A program made the position numbers and the translations under genes. This document shows positions 45,201 to 60,200 of a DNA stretch of 64,000 nucleotides, in pieces (positions within the stretch are counted from its first letter, which is position 1; every line of letters begins with the position of its first letter). A model generated the notes under the pieces. It did not search any database. It had not been told where the DNA came from and worked only from the letters and a program-made list of their open reading frames with translations. The stretch spans positions 94,269,353 through 94,333,352 of the forward strand of contig OY804580.1 in NCBI GenBank assembly GCA_963680875.1, in the 5' to 3' direction. The stretch is from Bathymodiolus brooksi. Its lineage: Eukaryota; Mollusca; Bivalvia; Mytilida; Modiolidae.

Positions 45201-48200
45201 CGGAAACTACAAATATGATTAAAGCTAAACTGTACATGAATGTTCATTGGATGGTCCTCTACAAACTTTACGTTTTTTGTTCCGATATGAAATTCAAAAT
45301 GGCGGCTACGGCAGGACTTAGTTTAACATTGGACCCTATGGGGAAAATGCTTCAAAACGCTTCTTCTCTGAAACCACTTGGACAATTGAAACCAAACTGC
45401 CCAGGAATGATCATTGGAAGGTCCTCTACAAGGTGTGTGTTTTTTATGCCGATCGGAAATCCAAGATGGCCACCACCGCAGGACATAGATTAACATTGGA
45501 CCCTATGGGAAAATGTTCAAATGCCTTCTCAGAAACTACAAATATGATTAAAGCTAAACTGTACATGAATGTTCATTGGATGGTCCTCTACAAACTTTAC
45601 GTTTTTTGTTCCGATATGAAATTCAAAATGGCGGCTACGGCAGGACTTAGTTTAACATTGGACCCTATGGGGAAAATGTTTCAAAACGCTTCTTCTCTGA
45701 AACCACTAGGACAGTTGAAACCAAACTGGCCAGGAATGATCATTGGAAGGTCCTCTACAAATTTTATGTTTTTTATGCCGATCGGAAATCCAAGATGGCC
45801 ACCACCGCAGGACATAGATTAACATTGGACCCTATGGGAAAATGTTCAAATGCCTTCTTCTCAGAAACTACAAATATGATTAAAGCCAAACTGTACATGA
45901 ATGTTCATTGGATGGTCCTCTACAAACTTTACGTTTTTTTGTTCCGATATGAAATTCAAAATGGCGGCTACGGCAGGACTTAGTTTAACATTGGACCCTA
46001 TGGGGAAAATGTTTCAAAACGCTTTTTCTCTGAAACCACTTGGACAGTTGAAACCAAACTGCCCAGGAATGATCATTGGAAGGTCCTCTACAAGGTGTGT
46101 GTTTTTTTTATGCCGATCGGAAATCCAAGATGGCCACCACCGCAGGACATAGATTAACATTGGACCCTATGGGAAAATGTTCAAATGCCTTCTTCACAGA
46201 AACTACAAATATGATTAAAGCTAAACTGTACATGAATGTTCATTGGATGATCCTCTACAAACTCTATGTTTTTTATTCCGATATGAAATTCAAAATGGCG
46301 GCTACGGCAGGACTTAGTTTAACATTGGACCCTATGGGAAAAATGTTTTAAAACGCTTCTTCTCTGAAACCACTTAGACAGTTGAAACCAAACTGCCCAG
46401 GAATGATCATTGGAAGGTCCTCTACAAATTTTATGTTTTTTTATGCCGATCGGAAATCCAAGATGGCCGCCACCGCAATACATAAATTAACATTGGATGC
46501 TATGGGAAAATGTTCAAATGCCTTCTTCTCAGAAACTACAAATATGATTAAAGCCAAACTGTACATCAATGTTCATTGGATGGTCCTCTACACACATCAC
46601 GTTTTTTGTTCCGATATGAAATTCAAAATGGCGGCTATGGCAGGACTTAGTTTAACATTGGACTCTATGGGAAAAATGTTTCAAAACGCTTCTTTTCTGA
46701 AACCACTTGGACAGTTGAAACCAAACTGCCCAGGAATTATCATTGGAAGGTCCTCTACAAAGTTTCTGTTTATTTATGCCAATCGAAAATTCAAGATGGC
46801 CGCCACCGCAGGACATAAATTAACATTGAACCCTATGGGAAAATGTTCAAATGCATTCTTCTCAGAAACTACAAATACGATTAAAGCCAAACTGTACATG
46901 AATGTTCATTGGATGGTCCTCTACAAACTTCACGTTTTTTGTTCTGATATGAAATTCAAAATGGCGGCTACGGCAGGACCTAGTTTAACATTGGACCCTA
47001 TGGGAAAAATGTTTCAAAGCGCTTCTTCTCTGAAACCACTTAGACAGTTGAAACCAAACTGCCCAGGAATGATCATTGGAAGGTCCTCTACAGAATTTTT
47101 GTTTTATATGCCGATCGGAAATCCAAGATGGCCGCCACCGCAATACATAGATTAACATTGAACCCTATGGGAAAATGTTCAAATGCCTTCTTCTCAGAAA
47201 CTACAAATATGATTAAAGCCAAATTGTTCATTGGATGGTCCTCTACAAACTTTACGTTTTTTGCTCCGATATGAAATTCAAAATGGCGGCTACGGCAGGA
47301 CTTAGTTTAACATTGGACCCTATGAGAAAAATGTTTCAAAACGCTTCTTCTCTGAAACTACTAGGACAGTTGAAACCAAACTACCCAGGAATTATCATTG
47401 GAAAGTCCTCTACAAATTTTATGTTTTTTATGCCGATCGGAAATCCAAGATGGCCGCCACCGCAATACATAGATCAACATTGGATGCTATGGGAAAATGT
47501 TCAAATGCCTTCTTCTCAGAAACTACAAATATGATTAAAGCCAAACTGTATATGAATGTTCATTGGATGGTCCTCTACAAACTTTACGTTTTTTGTTCCG
47601 ATATGAAATTCAAAATGGCGGCTATGGCAGAACTTAGTTTAACATTGGACCCTATGGGAAAAATGTTTCAAAACGCTTCTTCTCTGAAACCACTTGGACA
47701 ATTGAAACCAAACTGCCCAGGAATGATCATTGGAAGGTCCTCTACCAGGTGTGTGTTTTTTATGCCGATCGGAAATCCAAGATGGCCACCACCGCAGGAC
47801 ATAGATTAACATTGGACCCTATGGGAAAATGTTCAAATGCCTTCTCAGAAACTGCAAATATGATTAAAGCTAAACTGTACATGAATGTTCATTGGATGGT
47901 CCTCTACAAACTTTACGTTTTTTGTTCCGATATGAAATTCAAAATGGCGGCTACGGCAGGACTTAGTTTAACATTGGACCCTATGGGGAAAATGTTTCAA
48001 AACGCTTCTTCTCTGAAACCACTTGGACAATTGAAACCAAACTGCCCAGGAATGATCATTGGAAGATCCTCTACAAGATGTGTGTTTTTTATGCCGATCG
48101 GAAATCCAAGATGGCCACCACCGCAGGACATAGATTAACATTGGACCCTATGGGAAAATGTTCAAATGCCTTCTCAGAAACTACAAATATGATTAAAGCT

Positions 48201-51200
48201 AAACTGTACATGAATGTTCATTGGATGGTCCTCTACAAACTTTACGTTTTTTGTTCCGATATGAAATTCAAAATGGCGGCTATGGCAGAACTTAGTTTAA
48301 CATTGGACCCTATGGGAAAAATGTTTCAAAACGCTTCTTCTCTGAAACCACTTGGACAATTGAAACCAAACTGCCCAGGAATGATCATTGGAAGGTCCTC
48401 TACAAGGTGTGTGTTTTTTATGCCGATCGGAAATCCAAGATGGCCACCACCGCAGGACATAGATTAACATTGGACCCTATGGGAAAATGTTCAAATGCCT
48501 TCTCGGAAACTACAAATATGATTAAAGCTAAACTGTACATGAATGTTCATTGGATGGTCCTCTACAAACTTTACGTTTTTTGTTCCGATATGAAATTCAA
48601 AATGGCGGCTACGGCAGGACTTAGTTTAACATTGGACCCTATGGGGAAAATGTTTCAAAACGCTTCTTCTCTGAAACCACTTGGACAATTGAAACCAAAC
48701 TGCCCAAGAATGATCATTGGAAGATCCTCTACAAGGTGTGTGTTTTTTATGCCGATCGGAAATCCAAGATGGCCACCACCGCAGGACATAGATTAACATT
48801 GGACCCTATGGGAAAATGTTCAAATGCCTTCTCAGAAACTACAAATATGATTAAAGCTAAACTGTACATGAATGTTCATTGGATAGTCCTCTACAAACTT
48901 TACGTTTTTTGTTCCGATATGAAATTCAAAATGGCGGCTATGACAGAACTTAGTTTAACATTGGACCCTATGGGAAAAATGTTTCAAAACGCTTCTTCTC
49001 TGAAACCACTAGGACAGTTGAAACCAAACTGGCCAGGAATGATCATTGGAAGGTCCTCTACAAATTTTATGTTTTTTATGCCGATCGGAAATCCAAGATG
49101 GCCACCACCGCAGGACATAGATTAACATTGGACCCTATGGGAAAATGTTCAAATGCCTTCTTCTCAGAAACTACAAATATGATTAAAGCCAAACTGTACA
49201 TGAATGTTCATTGGATGATCCTCTACAAACTCTATGTTTTTTATTCCGATATGAAATTCAAAATGGCGGCTACGGCAGGACTTAGTTTAACATTGGACCC
49301 TATGGGAAAAATGTTTTAAAACGCTTCTTCTCTGAAACCACTTAGACAGTTGAAACCAAACTGCCCAGGAATGATCATTGGAAGGTCCTCTACAAATTTT
49401 ATGTTTTTTATGCCGATCGGAAATCCAAGATGGCCGCCACCGCAATACATAAATTAACATTGGATGCTATGGGAAAATGTTCAAATGCCTTCTTCTCAGA
49501 AACTACAAATATGATTAAAGCCAAACTGTACATCAATGTTCATTGGATGGTCCTCTACACACATCACGTTTTTTGTTCCGATATGAAATTCAAAATGGCG
49601 GCTATGGCAGGACTTAGTTTAACATTGGACTCTATGGGAAAAATGTTTCAAAACGCTTCTTTTCTGAAACCACTTGGACAGTTGAAACCAAACTGCCCAG
49701 GAATTATCATTGGAAGGTCCTCTACAAAGTTTCTGTTTATTTATGCCAATCGAAAATTCAAGATGGCCGCCACCGCAGGACATAAATTAACATTGAACCC
49801 TATGGGAAAATGTTCAAATGCATTCTTCTCAGAAACTACAAATACGATTAAAGCCAAACTGTACATGAATGTTCATTGGATGGTCCTCTACAAACTTCAC
49901 GTTTTTTGTTCTGATATGAAATTCAAAATGGCGGCTACGGCAGGACCTAGTTTAACATTGGACCCTATGGGAAAAATGTTTCAAAGCGCTTCTTCTCTGA
50001 AACCACTTAGACAGTTGAAACCAAACTGCCCAGGAATGATCATTGGAAAGTCCTCTACAGAATTTTTGTTTTATATGCCGATCGGAAATCCAAGATGGCC
50101 GCCACCGCAATACATAGATTAACATTGAACCCTATGGGAAAATGTTCAAATGCCTTCTTCTCAGAAACTACAAATATGATTAAAGCCAAATTGTTCATTG
50201 GATGGTCCTCTACAAACTTTACGTTTTTTGCTCCGATATGAAATTCAAAATGGCGGCTACGGCAGGACTTAGTTTAACATTGGACCCTATGAGAAAAATG
50301 TTTCAAAACGCTTCTTCTCTGAAACTACTAGGACAGTTGAAACCAAACTACCCAGGAATTATCATTGGAAAGTCCTCTACAAATTTTATGTTTTTTATGC
50401 CGATCGGAAATCCAAGATGGCCGCCACCGCAATACATAGATCAACATTGGATGCTATGGGAAAATGTTCAAATGCCTTCTTCTCAGAAACTACAAATATG
50501 ATTAAAGCCAAACTGTATATGAATGTTCATTGGATGGTCCTCTACAAACTTTACGTTTTTTGTTCCGATATGAAATTCAAAATGGCGGCTATGGCAGAAC
50601 TTAGTTTAACATTGGACCCTATGGGAAAAATGTTTCAAAACGCTTCTTCTCTGAAACCACTTGGACAATTGAAACCAAACTGCCCAGGAATGATCATTGG
50701 AAGGTCCTCTACAAGGTGTGTGTTTTTTATGCCGATCGGAAATCCAAGATGGCCACCACCGCAGGACATAGATTAACATTGGACCCTATGGGAAAATGTT
50801 CAAATGCCTTCTCGGAAACTACAAATATGATTAAAGCTAAACTGTACATGAATGTTCATTGGATGGTCCTCTACAAACTTTACGTTTTTTGTTCCGATAT
50901 GAAATTCAAAATGGCGGCTACGGCAGGACTTAGTTTAACATTGGACCCTATGGGGAAAATGCTTCAAAACGCTTCTTCTCTGAAACCACTTGGACAATTG
51001 AAACCAAACTGCCCAGGAATGATCATTGGAAGGTCCTCTACAAGGTGTGTGTTTTTTATGCCGATCGGAAATCCAAGATGGCCACCACCGCAGGACATAG
51101 ATTAACATTGGACCCTATGGGAAAATGTTCAAATGCCTTCTCAGAAACTACAAATATGATTAAAGCTAAACTGTACATGAATGTTCATTGGATGGTCCTC

Positions 51201-54200
51201 TACAAACTTTACGTTTTTTGTTCCGATATGAAATTCAAAATGGCGGCTACGGCAGGACTTAGTTTAACATTGGACCCTATGGGGAAAATGTTTCAAAACG
51301 CTTCTTCTCTGAAACCACTAGGACAGTTGAAACCAAACTGGCCAGGAATGATCATTGGAAGGTCCTCTACAAATTTTATGTTTTTTATGCCGATCGGAAA
51401 TCCAAGATGGCCACCACCGCAGGACATAGATTAACATTGGACCCTATGGGAAAATGTTCAAATGCCTTCTTCTCAGAAACTACAAATATGATTAAAGCCA
51501 AACTGTACATGAATGTTCATTGGATGGTCCTCTACAAACTTTACGTTTTTTTGTTCCGATATGAAATTCAAAATGGCGGCTACGGCAGGACTTAGTTTAA
51601 CATTGGACCCTATGGGGAAAATGTTTCAAAACGCTTTTTCTCTGAAACCACTTGGACAGTTGAAACCAAACTGCCCAGGAATGATCATTGGAAGGTCCTC
51701 TACAAGGTGTGTGTTTTTTTTATGCCGATCGGAAATCCAAGATGGCCACCACCGCAGGACATAGATTAACATTGGACCCTATGGGAAAATGTTCAAATGC
51801 CTTCTTCACAGAAACTACAAATATGATTAAAGCTAAACTGTACATGAATGTTCATTGGATGATCCTCTACAAACTCTATGTTTTTTATTCCGATATGAAA
51901 TTCAAAATGGCGGCTACGGCAGGACTTAGTTTAACATTGGACCCTATGGGAAAAATGTTTTAAAACGCTTCTTCTCTGAAACCACTTAGACAGTTGAAAC
52001 CAAACTGCCCAGGAATGATCATTGGAAGGTCCTCTACAAATTTTATGTTTTTTATGCCGATCGGAAATCCAAGATGGCCGCCACCGCAATACATAAATTA
52101 ACATTGGATGCTATGGGAAAATGTTCAAATGCCTTCTTCTCAGAAACTACAAATATGATTAAAGCCAAACTGTACATCAATGTTCATTGGATGGTCCTCT
52201 ACACACATCACGTTTTTTGTTCCGATATGAAATTCAAAATGGCGGCTATGGCAGGACTTAGTTTAACATTGGACTCTATGGGAAAAATGTTTCAAAACGC
52301 TTCTTTTCTGAAACCACTTGGACAGTTGAAACCAAACTGCCCAGGAATTATCATTGGAAGGTCCTCTACAAAGTTTCTGTTTATTTATGCCAATCGAAAA
52401 TTCAAGATGGCCGCCACCGCAGGACATAAATTAACATTGAACCCTATGGGAAAATGTTCAAATGCATTCTTCTCAGAAACTACAAATACGATTAAAGCCA
52501 AACTGTACATGAATGTTCATTGGATGGTCCTCTACAAACTTCACGTTTTTTGTTCTGATATGAAATTCAAAATGGCGGCTACGGCAGGACCTAGTTTAAC
52601 ATTGGACCCTATGGGAAAAATGTTTCAAAGCGCTTCTTCTCTGAAACCACTTAGACAGTTGAAACCAAACTGCCCAGGAATGATCATTGGAAGGTCCTCT
52701 ACAGAATTTTTGTTTTATATGCCGATCGGAAATCCAAGATGGCCGCCACCGCAATACATAGATTAACATTGAACCCTATGGGAAAATGTTCAAATGCCTT
52801 CTTCTCAGAAACTACAAATATGATTAAAGCCAAATTGTTCATTGGATGGTCCTCTACAAACTTTACGTTTTTTGCTCCGATATGAAATTCAAAATGGCGG
52901 CTACGGCAGGACTTAGTTTAACATTGGACCCTATGAGAAAAATGTTTCAAAACGCTTCTTCTCTGAAACTACTAGGACAGTTGAAACCAAACTACCCAGG
53001 AATTATCATTGGAAAGTCCTCTACAAATTTTATGTTTTTTATGCCGATCGGAAATCCAAGATGGCCGCCACCGCAATACATAGATCAACATTGGATGCTA
53101 TGGGAAAATGTTCAAATGCCTTCTTCTCAGAAACTACAAATATGATTAAAGCCAAACTGTATATGAATGTTCATTGGATGGTCCTCTACAAACTTTACGT
53201 TTTTTGTTCCGATATGAAATTCAAAATGGCGGCTATGGCAGAACTTAGTTTAACATTGGACCCTATGGGAAAAATGTTTCAAAACGCTTCTTCTCTGAAA
53301 CCACTTGGACAATTGAAACCAAACTGCCCAGGAATGATCATTGGAAGGTCCTCTACCAGGTGTGTGTTTTTTATGCCGATCGGAAATCCAAGATGGCCAC
53401 CACCGCAGGACATAGATTAACATTGGACCCTATGGGAAAATGTTCAAATGCCTTCTCAGAAACTGCAAATATGATTAAAGCTAAACTGTACATGAATGTT
53501 CATTGGATGGTCCTCTACAAACTTTACGTTTTTTGTTCCGATATGAAATTCAAAATGGCGGCTACGGCAGGACTTAGTTTAACATTGGACCCTATGGGGA
53601 AAATGTTTCAAAACGCTTCTTCTCTGAAACCACTTGGACAATTGAAACCAAACTGCCCAGGAATGATCATTGGAAGATCCTCTACAAGATGTGTGTTTTT
53701 TATGCCGATCGGAAATCCAAGATGGCCACCACCGCAGGACATAGATTAACATTGGACCCTATGGGAAAATGTTCAAATGCCTTCTCAGAAACTACAAATA
53801 TGATTAAAGCTAAACTGTACATGAATGTTCATTGGATGGTCCTCTACAAACTTTACGTTTTTTGTTCCGATATGAAATTCAAAATGGCGGCTATGGCAGA
53901 ACTTAGTTTAACATTGGACCCTATGGGAAAAATGTTTCAAAACGCTTCTTCTCTGAAACCACTTGGACAATTGAAACCAAACTGCCCAGGAATGATCATT
54001 GGAAGGTCCTCTACAAGGTGTGTGTTTTTTATGCCGATCGGAAATCCAAGATGGCCACCACCGCAGGACATAGATTAACATTGGACCCTATGGGAAAATG
54101 TTCAAATGCCTTCTCGGAAACTACAAATATGATTAAAGCTAAACTGTACATGAATGTTCATTGGATGGTCCTCTACAAACTTTACGTTTTTTGTTCCGAT

Positions 54201-57200
54201 ATGAAATTCAAAATGGCGGCTACGGCAGGACTTAGTTTAACATTGGACCCTATGGGGAAAATGTTTCAAAACGCTTCTTCTCTGAAACCACTTGGACAAT
54301 TGAAACCAAACTGCCCAAGAATGATCATTGGAAGATCCTCTACAAGGTGTGTGTTTTTTATGCCGATCGGAAATCCAAGATGGCCACCACCGCAGGACAT
54401 AGATTAACATTGGACCCTATGGGAAAATGTTCAAATGCCTTCTCAGAAACTACAAATATGATTAAAGCTAAACTGTACATGAATGTTCATTGGATAGTCC
54501 TCTACAAACTTTACGTTTTTTGTTCCGATATGAAATTCAAAATGGCGGCTATGACAGAACTTAGTTTAACATTGGACCCTATGGGAAAAATGTTTCAAAA
54601 CGCTTCTTCTCTGAAACCACTAGGACAGTTGAAACCAAACTGGCCAGGAATGATCATTGGAAGGTCCTCTACAAATTTTATGTTTTTTATGCCGATCGGA
54701 AATCCAAGATGGCCACCACCGCAGGACATAGATTAACATTGGACCCTATGGGAAAATGTTCAAATGCCTTCTTCTCAGAAACTACAAATATGATTAAAGC
54801 CAAACTGTACATGAATGTTCATTGGATGGTCCTCTACAAACTTTACGTTTTTTGTTCCGATATGAAATTCAAAATGGCGGCTACGGCAGGACTTAGTTTA
54901 ACATTGGACCCTATGGGGAAAATGTTTCAAAACGCTTCTTCTCTGAAACCACTTGGACAATTAAAACCAAACTGCCCAGGTATGATCATTGGAAGGTCCT
55001 CTACAAGGTGTGTGTTTTTTATGCCGATCGGAAATCCAAGATGGCCACCACCGCAGGACATAGATTAACATTGGACCCTATGGGAAAATGTTCAAATGCC
55101 TTCTCAGAAACTACAAATATGATTAAAGCTAAACTGTACATGAATGTTCATTGGATGGTCCTCTACAAACTTTACGTTTTTTGTTCCGATATGAAATTCA
55201 AAATGGCGGCTACGGCAGGACTTAGTTTAACATTGGACCCTATGGGGAAAATGTTTCAAAACGCTTCTTCTCTGAAACCACTTGGACAATTGAAACCAAA
55301 CTGCCCAAGAATGATCATTGGAAGATCCTCTACAAGGTGTGTGTTTTTTATGCCGATCGGAAATCCAAGGTGGCCACCACCGCAGGACATAGATTAACAT
55401 TGGACCCTATGGGAAAATGTTCAAATGCCTTCTCAGAAACTACAAATATGATTAAAGCTAAACTGTACATGAATGTTCATTGGATGGTCCTCTACAAACT
55501 TTACGTTTTTTGTTCCGATATGAAATTCAAAATGGCGGCTATGACAGAACTTAGTTTAACATTGGACCCTATGGGAAAAATGTTTCAAAACGCTTCTTCT
55601 CTGAAACCACTTGGACAATTGAAACCAAACTGCCCAGGAATGATCATTGGAAGGTCCTCTACAAGGTGTGTGTTTTTTTTATGCCGATCGGAAATCCAAG
55701 ATGGCCACCACCGCAGGACATAGATTAACATTGGACCCTATGGGAAAATGTTCAAATGCCTTCTTCACAGAAACTACAAATATGATTAAAGCTAAACTGT
55801 ACATGAATGTTCATTGGATGATCCTCTACAAACTCTATGTTTTTTATTCCGATATGAAATTCAAAATGGCGGCTACGGCAGGACTTAGTTTAACATTGGA
55901 CCCTATGGGAAAAATGTTTTAAAACGCTTCTTCTCTGAAACCACTTAGACAGTTGAAACCAAACTGCCCAGGAATGATCATTGGAAGGTCCTCTACAAAT
56001 TTTATGTTTTTTATGCCGATCGGAAATCCAAGATGGCCGCCACCGCAATACATAAATTAACATTGGATGCTATGGGAAAATGTTCAAATGCCTTCTTCTC
56101 AGAAACTACAAATATGATTAAAGCCAAACTGTACATCAATGTTCATTGGATGGTCCTCTACACACATCACGTTTTTTGTTCCGATATGAAATTCAAAATG
56201 GCGGCTATGGCAGGACTTAGTTTAACATTGGACTCTATGGGAAAAATGTTTCAAAACGCTTCTTTTCTGAAACCACTTGGACAGTTGAAACCAAACTGCC
56301 CAGGAATTATCATTGGAAGGTCCTCTACAAAGTTTCTGTTTATTTATGCCAATCGAAAATTCAAGATGGCCGCCACCGCAGGACATAAATTAACATTGAA
56401 CCCTATGGGAAAATGTTCAAATGCATTCTTCTCAGAAACTACAAATACGATTAAAGCCAAACTGTACATGAATGTTCATTGGATGGTCCTCTACAAACTT
56501 CACGTTTTTTGTTCTGATATGAAATTCAAAATGGCGGCTACGGCAGGACCTAGTTTAACATTGGACCCTATGGGAAAAATGTTTCAAAGCGCTTCTTCTC
56601 TGAAACCACTTAGACAGTTGAAACCAAACTGCCCAGGAATGATCATTGGAAGGTCCTCTACAGAATTTTTGTTTTATATGCCGATCGGAAATCCAAGATG
56701 GCCGCCACCGCAATACATAGATTAACATTGAACCCTATGGGAAAATGTTCAAATGCCTTCTTCTCAGAAACTACAAATATGATTAAAGCCAAATTGTTCA
56801 TTGGATGGTCCTCTACAAACTTTACGTTTTTTGCTCCGATATGAAATTCAAAATGGCGGCTACGGCAGGACTTAGTTTAACATTGGACCCTATGAGAAAA
56901 ATGTTTCAAAACGCTTCTTCTCTGAAACTACTAGGACAGTTGAAACCAAACTACCCAGGAATTATCATTGGAAAGTCCTCTACAAATTTTATGTTTTTTA
57001 TGCCGATCGGAAATCCAAGATGGCCGCCACCGCAATACATAGATCAACATTGGATGCTATGGGAAAATGTTCAAATGCCTTCTTCTCAGAAACTACAAAT
57101 ATGATTAAAGCCAAACTGTATATGAATGTTCATTGGATGGTCCTCTACAAACTTTACGTTTTTTGTTCCGATATGAAATTCAAAATGGCGGCTATGGCAG

Positions 57201-60200
57201 AACTTAGTTTAACATTGGACCCTATGGGAAAAATGTTTCAAAACGCTTCTTCTCTGAAACCACTTGGACAATTGAAACCAAACTGCCCAGGAATGATCAT
57301 TGGAAGGTCCTCTACCAGGTGTGTGTTTTTTATGCCGATCGGAAATCCAAGATGGCCACCACCGCAGGACATAGATTAACATTGGACCCTATGGGAAAAT
57401 GTTCAAATGCCTTCTCAGAAACTGCAAATATGATTAAAGCTAAACTGTACATGAATGTTCATTGGATGGTCCTCTACAAACTTTACGTTTTTTGTTCCGA
57501 TATGAAATTCAAAATGGCGGCTACGGCAGGACTTAGTTTAACATTGGACCCTATGGGGAAAATGTTTCAAAACGCTTCTTCTCTGAAACCACTTGGACAA
57601 TTGAAACCAAACTGCCCAGGAATGATCATTGGAAGATCCTCTACAAGATGTGTGTTTTTTATGCCGATCGGAAATCCAAGATGGCCACCACCGCAGGACA
57701 TAGATTAACATTGGACCCTATGGGAAAATGTTCAAATGCCTTCTCAGAAACTACAAATATGATTAAAGCTAAACTGTACATGAATGTTCATTGGATGGTC
57801 CTCTACAAACTTTACGTTTTTTGTTCCGATATGAAATTCAAAATGGCGGCTATGGCAGAACTTAGTTTAACATTGGACCCTATGGGAAAAATGTTTCAAA
57901 ACGCTTCTTCTCTGAAACCACTTGGACAATTGAAACCAAACTGCCCAGGAATGATCATTGGAAGGTCCTCTACAAGGTGTGTGTTTTTTATGCCGATCGG
58001 AAATCCAAGATGGCCACCACCGCAGGACATAGATTAACATTGGACCCTATGGGAAAATGTTCAAATGCCTTCTCGGAAACTACAAATATGATTAAAGCTA
58101 AACTGTACATGAATGTTCATTGGATGGTCCTCTACAAACTTTACGTTTTTTGTTCCGATATGAAATTCAAAATGGCGGCTACGGCAGGACTTAGTTTAAC
58201 ATTGGACCCTATGGGGAAAATGTTTCAAAACGCTTCTTCTCTGAAACCACTTGGACAATTGAAACCAAACTGCCCAAGAATGATCATTGGAAGATCCTCT
58301 ACAAGGTGTGTGTTTTTTATGCCGATCGGAAATCCAAGATGGCCACCACCGCAGGACATAGATTAACATTGGACCCTATGGGAAAATGTTCAAATGCCTT
58401 CTCAGAAACTACAAATATGATTAAAGCTAAACTGTACATGAATGTTCATTGGATAGTCCTCTACAAACTTTACGTTTTTTGTTCCGATATGAAATTCAAA
58501 ATGGCGGCTATGACAGAACTTAGTTTAACATTGGACCCTATGGGAAAAATGTTTCAAAACGCTTCTTCTCTGAAACCACTAGGACAGTTGAAACCAAACT
58601 GGCCAGGAATGATCATTGGAAGGTCCTCTACAAATTTTATGTTTTTTATGCCGATCGGAAATCCAAGATGGCCACCACCGCAGGACATAGATTAACATTG
58701 GACCCTATGGGAAAATGTTCAAATGCCTTCTTCTCAGAAACTACAAATATGATTAAAGCCAAACTGTACATGAATGTTCATTGGATGGTCCTCTACAAAC
58801 TTTACGTTTTTTGTTCCGATATGAAATTCAAAATGGCGGCTACGGCAGGACTTAGTTTAACATTGGACCCTATGGGGAAAATGTTTCAAAACGCTTCTTC
58901 TCTGAAACCACTTGGACAATTAAAACCAAACTGCCCAGGTATGATCATTGGAAGGTCCTCTACAAGGTGTGTGTTTTTTATGCCGATCGGAAATCCAAGA
59001 TGGCCACCACCGCAGGACATAGATTAACATTGGACCCTATGGGAAAATGTTCAAATGCCTTCTCAGAAACTACAAATATGATTAAAGCTAAACTGTACAT
59101 GAATGTTCATTGGATGGTCCTCTACAAACTTTACGTTTTTTGTTCCGATATGAAATTCAAAATGGCGGCTACGGCAGGACTTAGTTTAACATTGGACCCT
59201 ATGGGGAAAATGTTTCAAAACGCTTCTTCTCTGAAACCACTTGGACAATTGAAACCAAACTGCCCAAGAATGATCATTGGAAGATCCTCTACAAGGTGTG
59301 TGTTTTTTATGCCGATCGGAAATCCAAGGTGGCCACCACCGCAGGACATAGATTAACATTGGACCCTATGGGAAAATGTTCAAATGCCTTCTCAGAAACT
59401 ACAAATATGATTAAAGCTAAACTGTACATGAATGTTCATTGGATGGTCCTCTACAAACTTTACGTTTTTTGTTCCGATATGAAATTCAAAATGGCGGCTA
59501 TGACAGAACTTAGTTTAACATTGGACCCTATGGGAAAAATGTTTCAAAACGCTTCTTCTCTGAAACCACTTGGACAATTGAAACCAAACTGCCCAGGAAT
59601 GATCATTGGAAGGTCCTCTACAAGGTGTGTGTTTTTTATGCCGATCGGAAATCCAAGATGGCCACCACCGCAGGACATAGATTAACATTGGACCCTATGG
59701 GAAAATGTTCAAATGCCTTCTCAGAAACTACAAATATGATTAAAGCTAAACTGTACATGAATGTTCATTGGATGGTCCTCTACAAACTTTACGTTTTTTG
59801 TTCCGATATGAAATTCAAAATGGCGGCTACGGCAGGACTTAGTTTAACATTGGACCCTATGGGGAAAATGTTTCAAAACGCTTCTTCTCTGAAACCACTA
59901 GGACAGTTGAAACCAAACTGGCCAGGAATGATCATTGGAAGGTCCTCTACAAATTTTATGTTTTTTATGCCGATCGGAAATCCAAGATGGCCACCACCGC
60001 AGGACATAGATTAACATTGGACCCTATGGGAAAATGTTCAAATGCCTTCTTCTCAGAAACTACAAATATGATTAAAGCCAAACTGTACATGAATGTTCAT
60101 TGGATGGTCCTCTACAAACTTTACGTTTTTTTGTTCCGATATGAAATTCAAAATGGCGGCTACGGCAGGACTTAGTTTAACATTGGACCCTATGGGGAAA